This document shows positions 1-5,342 of a DNA stretch of 5,342 nt, one piece after another. Numbering within the stretch: position 1 is the stretch's first letter; each line of letters opens with the position of its first letter. Under the pieces are notes generated by a model. It had not been told where the DNA came from. It did not search any database and saw only the letters and a program-made list of their open reading frames with translations. The DNA is from an uncultured Archangium sp. (GTDB lineage: Bacteria; Myxococcota; Myxococcia; Myxococcales; Myxococcaceae), in assembly GCA_946479335.1 (NCBI GenBank), contig CAMLFP010000382.1, positions 1 to 5,342 of the forward strand. The letters are read 5' to 3'. A program made the translations under genes and the position numbers.

Positions 1-5
1 AGCCC

Positions 6-464
6 GTGCACGTGCGTACCGTGGTGCTGGCGGTGCTGTGTCTCGCGGGTTGTGCGCGGCACCGCGACGAGCTGACCGCGGCGTTGGCGGAGCGCGAGGC
101 GAGGCTGGAGGCCGCGCGAAAGCGCGCAGACGGGCTCAATGAACTGCGGGTGGAGGTCGCCGCGTTGGAGGCACGGGTGCGTCGCAGCGCGACGACGCCC
201 GAAGCGCGCGGTCTGGTGAGCGCCGCGCTCGATGAGGCGCCTGTGCTGCCCACGCGCGCTGGACCGCCCCCGACGCCGCTCCCGCCCGAAGGCGCGTTCG
301 AAGGCGTGGAGGGCGCGCGCCTCCGCGCGGAGATCGCCGAGGCAGAACAGCGGCTGGCGATGCTCGAGCAGGTGCTGGTCGAGGTCGATCAACTCCAGGC
401 CCGACGCGCGCGGGCGCAGGCGACCTCCGCGCTCCTCGAAAGCCTGCGCGGTGAGCTGAAGTAG
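6..464 (+). CDS. Small coiled-coil lipoprotein of unknown function
   Basis: I do not recognise a family. The 152-residue product begins with a short hydrophobic signal (residues 4-15) ending in a textbook lipobox, L13-A14-G15-C16, so it should be cleaved and lipidated at Cys16. The +2 residue is Ala, not Asp, which under the E. coli rule would favour the outer membrane. Two charged, Ala/Leu/Glu/Arg-rich helices with coiled-coil character (about residues 20-60 and 100-150) flank a Pro-rich linker (about 79-95). The start is uncertain: GTG at 6 and GTG at 12 both give a good signal peptide, no ribosome binding site is visible before either, and the frame is still open at the window edge, so an upstream start is possible. 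It converges on the large lipoprotein gene, with 6 bp between the stops. An envelope spacer or a partner of an upstream gene is possible, but this is a guess. Confidence 0.72.
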   Translation: MHVRTVVLAVLCLAGCARHRDELTAALAEREARLEAARKRADGLNELRVEVAALEARVRRSATTPEARGLVSAALDEAPVLPTRAGPPPTPLPPEGAFEGVEGARLRAEIAEAEQRLAMLEQVLVEVDQLQARRARAQATSALLESLRGELK

Positions 465-478
465 CGGGCGCTACTTCA
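457..478. terminator. Hairpin containing both convergent stop codons; possible bidirectional terminator
   Basis: TGAAGTAGC (457-465) pairs perfectly with GCTACTTCA (470-478) across a GGGC loop, giving a 9-bp stem. The + strand stop TAG (462-464) and the - strand stop (CTA at 471-473) lie in opposite arms. This arises because both genes end with the same bases, TGAAGTAG. No T-run follows on either side, so classical intrinsic termination is unproven. The hairpin could still act as a weak bidirectional terminator or protect 3' ends. Confidence 0.5.
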
Positions 479-2207
479 CGCAGCGCACGCGCGCGGTGCC
501 GGAGTTCGACGCGCCCATCACCGGAGCGCCCTTCGCGCCGAGCGCGAAGCCGATACCCCACACGGCCGACGAGGTGGCGACGTGCTCCGACGACCAGTAG
601 GTGTCGGCGGCCGTCCCCGGGAAGGCGGTCTGGTCGAGCACCACGGTCCCGGTGGCGCGCACGTCGACCAGCGACATCAGCTCCTCCATCTTCGGCACGC
701 GCCACCCGCCGCCGTCGATGGTGAGGTTGGTGCAATACGTCGAACCCTGATTCCAGAGCATGGCGCTCGCGGCGTTGCGCTGCCACCGGAGCCCGGTCAC
801 CAGATCATCGACGGTGTCGGTGCTCGTCAGGTACCGCGACGCCGTGACCGCCGACACGCCCGCGCGCACGCAGCGCACGTTGCGTACGGAGCCGAGCGCG
901 GTCCAGCCCCAGTCGAACAGCACGCCGTTGCCGAGCGTCGCCCAGAAGGCCTGCGGCGGCGTCGCCGGGAAGTACGTGGAGTTGATGGCCGGGCTCGCCA
1001 CCGAGCGATCGACGATCGAATACAGCTCGGCGCGCGTCGGCAGGCGCCAGTCTGAGTACGAGTCGAGCGCGAGCGTGTCGCAGTAGCTCGTCGCGTCGGC
1101 CACCGAGCCCGCGTCGGGCTGGAACGTGCTTTGCCACATCAACAGCGTGCTGACGTCGCTGACGGTGTTGCCGCTCGCCGTGAAGCGGTTGGTGGCGGCG
1201 GTGGGGAGCCCCCACAGCACCCACTCGCGATCGGGCGCGCAGGTGCCGGCGCTGCACGTCTCGGTGGCCGCGCAGGCGTTGCCGCACATGCCGCAGTCGG
1301 TGAGCGACGTGGCGAGCACCACGCACGCGTTCCCGCAGAGCGTGGTCGAGCCGGGGCAACTGCAGGTGCCACCGTCGCACACGCCGTTGGTCGGGCACGG
1401 CGAGTTGCACGCGCCGCAGTGCGAGGGGTTGGTGCTGAGCGTGGCGCAGGTGGTGCCGCAGAAGGTCTGCCCCGCGAGGTAGCAGCGGCAGTCGCCCTGG
1501 GAGCAATACGCCTGGCCGCCGGGGCACACCGTGCCGCACGCGCCGCAGTTGGCGTTGTCGGTCTGCAGGTCGGCGCAGGTGGAGCCGCACAGCGGTTTGC
1601 TCCCGCAGGTGCACGCGCCGTTGGAGCAGAACGACGACGTCGCGAAGCTCGTGCTGCAGGCGTTGCCGCACGCGCCGCAGTTGGTGGCGCTGTACTGGAG
1701 GTCGACGCACTGCCCGTTGCACGCGGTGAGCGAGCCGGTGCAGGTGACGCCCGCGTCTTCGGTCCCCGCATCTCCCGTCCCCGCGTCGGAGGTTGCGTCA
1801 CCACCGCCGGTTGCGGTGCCACCGCCGGTCACCGCGGAACCGCCGCCAGTTGTTCCGTCACCACCGCCCGTTGCGGAGGAACCACCGCCCGTCGCTGAAG
1901 CACCACCGCCCGTTGCTGAGGAGCCACCGCCCGTCGCCGAGGAACCACCGCCCGTCGCTGCGGAGCCACCGCCTATCGCTGAGGAACCACCGCCCGTCGC
2001 TGAGGAACCACCGCCCGTTGCTGAGGAGCCACCTCCCGTCGCCGAGGAACCACCGCCCGTCGCTGAGGAACCACCACCCGTCGCTGAGGAACCACCGCCG
2101 GCAGTCGAGGAACCGCCGCCAGTGCCTTGCTGCCCCTTCGGGTCCCCACAGGCGACGAAGAGGAGGACGATCCACCACATGCGCTGCGCGGCGAGGGCTC
2201 TGTGCAT
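471..2207 (-). CDS. Large surface lipoprotein: Gly/Ser repeat stalk, Cys-rich repeats, two DUF1566/Lcl_C units
   Basis: A 578-residue predicted lipoprotein. Residues 1-19 form an export signal (R3 and R9, then a hydrophobic run at 11-19), with a lipobox-like F-V-A-C ending at Cys20. Residues 30-140 are sixteen GGGSSAT-type units, an expected flexible stalk, followed by three DAG motifs (141-153). Residues 163-323 hold four Cys-rich units with an NCGACG-like core, resembling Stig1-type repeats. Residues about 339-449 and 459-578 are two tandem DUF1566/Lcl_C-like units, each with a (L)xWQ segment (W358, W475), a WR[LV]P segment (W387, W502) and a final VRCV motif (C446, C576). Lcl_C is named after a Legionella collagen-like adhesin. 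A surface or adhesion role is therefore plausible but inferred. ATG at 2207 was chosen because it leaves a normal-length signal. The ATG at codon 10 would leave only nine residues before the Cys. No strong ribosome binding site is seen for either. Confidence 0.88.
   Translation of the reverse strand: MHRALAAQRMWWIVLLFVACGDPKGQQGTGGGSSTAGGGSSATGGGSSATGGGSSATGGGSSATGGGSSATGGGSSAIGGGSAATGGGSSATGGGSSATGGGASATGGGSSATGGGDGTTGGGSAVTGGGTATGGGDATSDAGTGDAGTEDAGVTCTGSLTACNGQCVDLQYSATNCGACGNACSTSFATSSFCSNGACTCGSKPLCGSTCADLQTDNANCGACGTVCPGGQAYCSQGDCRCYLAGQTFCGTTCATLSTNPSHCGACNSPCPTNGVCDGGTCSCPGSTTLCGNACVVLATSLTDCGMCGNACAATETCSAGTCAPDREWVLWGLPTAATNRFTASGNTVSDVSTLLMWQSTFQPDAGSVADATSYCDTLALDSYSDWRLPTRAELYSIVDRSVASPAINSTYFPATPPQAFWATLGNGVLFDWGWTALGSVRNVRCVRAGVSAVTASRYLTSTDTVDDLVTGLRWQRNAASAMLWNQGSTYCTNLTIDGGGWRVPKMEELMSLVDVRATGTVVLDQTAFPGTAADTYWSSEHVATSSAVWGIGFALGAKGAPVMGASNSGTARVRCVK
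1239..1721 (-). repeat. Four Cys-rich protein repeats (Stig1-like) within the lipoprotein gene
   Basis: Four divergent units of about 33-39 residues cover residues 163-201, 207-242, 250-284 and 291-323. The shared pattern is CxxxC, about nine residues, then CGxCxxxC, followed by a spacer and CxxGxC; the first three units end with an extra xC. All share the CGxC core (CGAC in units 1-3, CGMC in unit 4). The even, regular Cys spacing suggests disulfide-stabilised modules exposed outside the cytoplasm. The resemblance to the plant STIG1 family (Pfam Stig1), also reported in myxobacterial proteins, is from memory and needs a profile search. At the DNA level the units have diverged, unlike the neighbouring heptad array. 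Confidence 0.7.
1788..2120 (-). repeat. 21-bp tandem repeat array encoding (GGGSSAT)n
   Basis: Sixteen consecutive units encode residues 30-140 of the lipoprotein. Fourteen are full heptads, mostly GGGSSAT. Unit 15 is a hexapeptide (GGGTAT) and unit 16 is GGGDATS. Central units are almost identical at the DNA level, while the units nearest the Cys-rich domain (GGGDGTT, GGGSAVT, GGGTAT, GGGDATS) are degenerate. This is the usual picture for an array that expands and contracts in its middle. Because 21 is divisible by three, unit gain or loss changes stalk length without a frameshift. There are no spacers, so this is not a CRISPR array. Confidence 0.93.
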
Positions 2208-2292
2208 CGCCCGAGTATTCCAGAATCGCGACGGGCCCGTTCAGCGCAGGCATCGCATTGCATGTCAGACGCGAATGGTAGAGAGGCCGGTC
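2208..2292. promoter_or_regulatory. Divergent intergenic region between the lipoprotein gene and recJ
   Basis: These 85 bp separate two outward-facing start codons and should hold promoters for both directions. No convincing -35/-10 pair is visible on either strand. Visible structure includes a perfect 10-bp palindrome ACGGGCCCGT (2231-2240), a short inverted repeat ATTC-CA-GAAT (2217-2226) in the most AT-rich patch, and three GCAT words at 5-bp spacing (2250-2264). Any of these could be an operator, but nothing proves it. Confidence 0.5.
2281..2286 (+). promoter_or_regulatory. Ribosome binding site fixing the recJ start
   Basis: GAGAGG lies 6 bases before the ATG at 2293 and is a good match to the anti-Shine-Dalgarno sequence. 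The nearest in-frame alternative, ATG at 2275, has no such site in front of it. This supports 2293 as the start over 2275 and over the long open frame further upstream. Confidence 0.65.
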
Positions 2293-4013
<1,721 letters not shown>

Positions 4014-4017
<4 letters not shown>

Positions 4018-4787
4018 GCCTCGACTTCGACATCGTCGCGTTCTGGGTCTGGTACCGCGGCGCGGAGTTCGCCGGGTTCCAGCAACAGACCGGGCTGCGC
4101 ACCGTGCAGGGCGAACTCCTGCGCGCGTTCCCGGAGGTCGGCCTCGAGCGCAACCCCGTAGTCGCCGGGCGCACCGACAAAGGCGTCAGCGCGCGCATGC
4201 AGGTGTTGAGTTCGCGCGTGCCGAAGGGCTCAGATCTTGGCGCGCTCACCGCGAAGTTGAACGCGGCGCTGCCGGCGGACGTGCAGGTGCACCTCGCGAA
4301 GGTGACGCGGCCGAAGTTCCACGCCGCGTGGAGCGCGAATCAAAAGGAGTACCACTACGCGCTGACCGAGCCGGGTGACCTCGAGAAGTTGCGCGAGGTG
4401 ATTTCGCTCATCCCCGGCACGCGTGACTTTCGCGTCTTCCACTTCAAGACCAGTCAGCTGAAGCCGCGCACGGTGCACTCGGTTGAGCTGCTGACTCCTT
4501 CTCCCGTGGGGAGAGGGGCTCGCGAAGCGAGGGGTGAGGGGCACGTGCTGCGCTTCGTCGGCGAGGGCTTCGCGCGCTTCATGGTGCGGATGCTGGTCGG
4601 CGGCGCGCTGCAGGTCTCACGCGGAGAAATACCCATCGACACCTTCCGCGCAGGGCTGGAGCAGCAGCAGAACTTCGGCTGCCCGAAGGCGCCGCCCGAA
4701 GCGCTCACGCTGTGGAGCGTCGGCTACCCGGAGGAGATCGACCCCTTCACGCCCGACGAGCGCGCCGACTTCGACTGGCCGCGTTGA
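4014..4787 (+). CDS. truA: tRNA pseudouridine synthase, TruA family, with an internal repeat-derived insert
   Basis: TruA converts uridines at positions 38-40 of the tRNA anticodon arm to pseudouridine. The 257-residue product has family landmarks: the WYRGAEFAGFQ segment (13-23), LRTVQGEL (28-35), active-site motif GRTDKGVSA with catalytic D55, FHA (102-104), KEYHY with the conserved Y113, GTRDFRVF, and FARFMVRMLVGG with R192. The GTG start at 4014 shares bases with the recJ TGA (GTGA), has no clear ribosome binding site and is the only sensible start, so translation is probably coupled to recJ. Two oddities stand out. The active-site motif reads DKGVSA, more like eukaryotic Pus1/Pus3 than the usual bacterial DAGVHA. 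Residues 161-176 (TPSPVGRGAREARGEG) are encoded by a palindromic repeat element placed in a loop between two conserved strands. The exact target uridines cannot be inferred, and a paralogue might exist elsewhere. Confidence 0.9.
4494..4541. repeat. Palindromic REP-like repeat element inserted in frame within truA
   Basis: These 48 bp differ from the surrounding codons in being strongly purine/pyrimidine segregated, and they fold into two adjacent hairpins. CCTTCTCCC (4497-4505) pairs with GGGAGAGGG (4509-4517) around GTG with one T-G wobble. CTCGC (4519-4523) pairs with GCGAG (4527-4531) around GAA. On the opposite strand the end reads CCCCTCACCCCTCGC. This resembles the dispersed 'CCCTCACCCC...CTCTCCCC' palindromes common in intergenic regions of many proteobacterial and related genomes. 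The length is exactly 16 codons, so the truA frame is kept. Membership of a dispersed family cannot be shown from one copy. Confidence 0.68.
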
Positions 4788-4788
4788 T

Positions 4789-5342
4789 TCAGGGCCCCGC
4801 GTCAGGCGGCACGTGGCCCTCGACGGCCCACAGCCGCTGCTTGCAGTAGTCGTTCTCGAGGAGCCAGGGCCACGGCAGCCCCGCGTCGCGCGGCCACCGC
4901 TCGAAGGTCGCGCCGCCGTCGCGTTCCGTCGTCATCCGGAAGAACGCCTCGTCGGTCGAGCTGAGCGTGTAGCCGAGCCAGCGCCATGTCCCCGCGTCGT
5001 CGTCGCGCTGCACGCAGGTGTCTGGTGTGAAGTCGATTACCCCGAACAAGTTGGGTTCGTAGGCCGTGATGTGCGGCAGCGAGAGGTACAGCGGCGCGAG
5101 CAGGTCGACGTTCACCACCGGCGCGAACTCCACGAAGCCCCACTGGCCGATGGCGCGCGGCGTGCCGCGATAGGCCCAGTTGAGGCAGTCCCATTCGTGG
5201 AACTGGCCGGTCGTGAGCTGGGCGACGCCCGCGTCGTCGAGAGTAAAGATCAACCCCGAAGCGTTTCTCGGGAGGATGCCCGCGACAGGCATGAGCGTGA
5301 CGATGGTCGTCCACTCCGCGAGCGCGCGCTCGTACGTCGCGT
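4789..5342 (-). CDS. Protein of unknown function, 5' end cut by the window edge
   Basis: I do not recognise this protein. The visible 183 C-terminal residues run in an open frame to the window edge. An ATG at 5292 exists, but the 16 codons before it (reading ATYERALAEWTTIVTL) look equally protein-like, no ribosome binding site precedes that ATG, and the protein from it has no signal peptide, so the true start probably lies outside the window. The visible part is rich in Trp and aromatic residues, has three Cys (in DCLNW, DTCVQ and DYCKQ), no membrane segment, and four Asp-Ala-Gly motifs, a feature it shares with the large lipoprotein. It ends PPDAGP. It converges on truA with one base between the stops, so transcripts from either side could run into the other. 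An exported or envelope protein is possible, but nothing visible proves it. Confidence 0.75.
   Translation of the reverse strand, partial: ATYERALAEWTTIVTLMPVAGILPRNASGLIFTLDDAGVAQLTTGQFHEWDCLNWAYRGTPRAIGQWGFVEFAPVVNVDLLAPLYLSLPHITAYEPNLFGVIDFTPDTCVQRDDDAGTWRWLGYTLSSTDEAFFRMTTERDGGATFERWPRDAGLPWPWLLENDYCKQRLWAVEGHVPPDAGP

Noticed and set aside
136..786. 216-codon - strand open frame across the first two genes
   Set aside because: The composition is extremely Arg-rich, and it overlaps the small lipoprotein antisense and the large lipoprotein in another frame. No motif is present.
805..1722. 305-codon - strand open frame within the lipoprotein gene
   Set aside because: Same strand, different frame. 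It is Arg/Leu-rich without any recognisable domain, whereas the 471-2207 frame has regular Cys repeats and Lcl_C motifs.
1788..2120. Possible CRISPR array because of regular 21-bp repeats
   Set aside because: The units are directly adjacent with no spacers, and they encode an in-frame Gly/Ser linker of a lipoprotein.
2275..2292. ATG at 2275 as an alternative recJ start
   Set aside because: It would add six residues, has no ribosome binding site in front, and would place the good GAGAGG site inside the gene.
4791..4820. AGGGCC (4791-4796) and GGCCCT (4815-4820) as a terminator between truA and the right-hand gene
   Set aside because: Only six pairs with an 18-base loop, no U-tract, and it lies inside the right-hand coding sequence. 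Such matches are expected by chance at this GC content.

Overview
The window is GC-rich bacterial chromosome, most likely from a myxobacterium (Myxococcota). This is inferred from third positions dominated by G and C, a lipoprotein with a long Gly/Ser stalk and Cys-rich 'NCGACG' repeats joined to DUF1566/Lcl_C domains, and repeated Asp-Ala-Gly motifs in exported-looking proteins. No species can be fixed from the sequence alone.

Layout from left to right. (1) A small coiled-coil lipoprotein gene on the + strand (6-464); its start lies at the left window edge. (2) Convergent to it, a 578-codon lipoprotein gene on the - strand (471-2207). It has a lipobox, sixteen 7-residue GGGSSAT-type repeats, four Cys-rich repeats and two tandem DUF1566/Lcl_C units. 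The two stop codons lie 6 bp apart inside one perfect 9-bp hairpin (457-478). (3) An 85-bp divergent intergenic region (2208-2292). (4) recJ on the + strand (2293-4017), a complete RecJ single-strand 5'-3' exonuclease. (5) truA on the + strand (4014-4787), a tRNA pseudouridine synthase whose GTG start overlaps the recJ stop by 4 bp. It carries an in-frame 48-bp palindromic repeat element. (6) One base after truA, a convergent - strand gene of unknown function (4789 to the window end), cut by the right edge.

recJ and truA form a tight two-gene unit joining DNA repair/recombination with tRNA modification. They are probably co-transcribed and translationally coupled because of the overlap, not because the enzymes cooperate. 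The flanking genes appear to encode cell-envelope or exported proteins and have no visible functional link to recJ-truA.

No RNA gene, CRISPR array, transposase or clear new multi-gene system was found. The items most worth a second look are the repeat element carried in frame inside truA, the 'GRTDKGVSA' form of the TruA active-site motif, the shared stop-codon hairpin, and the heptad-repeat stalk, whose antisense strand leaves recJ's frame open for 254 codons upstream of its real start.
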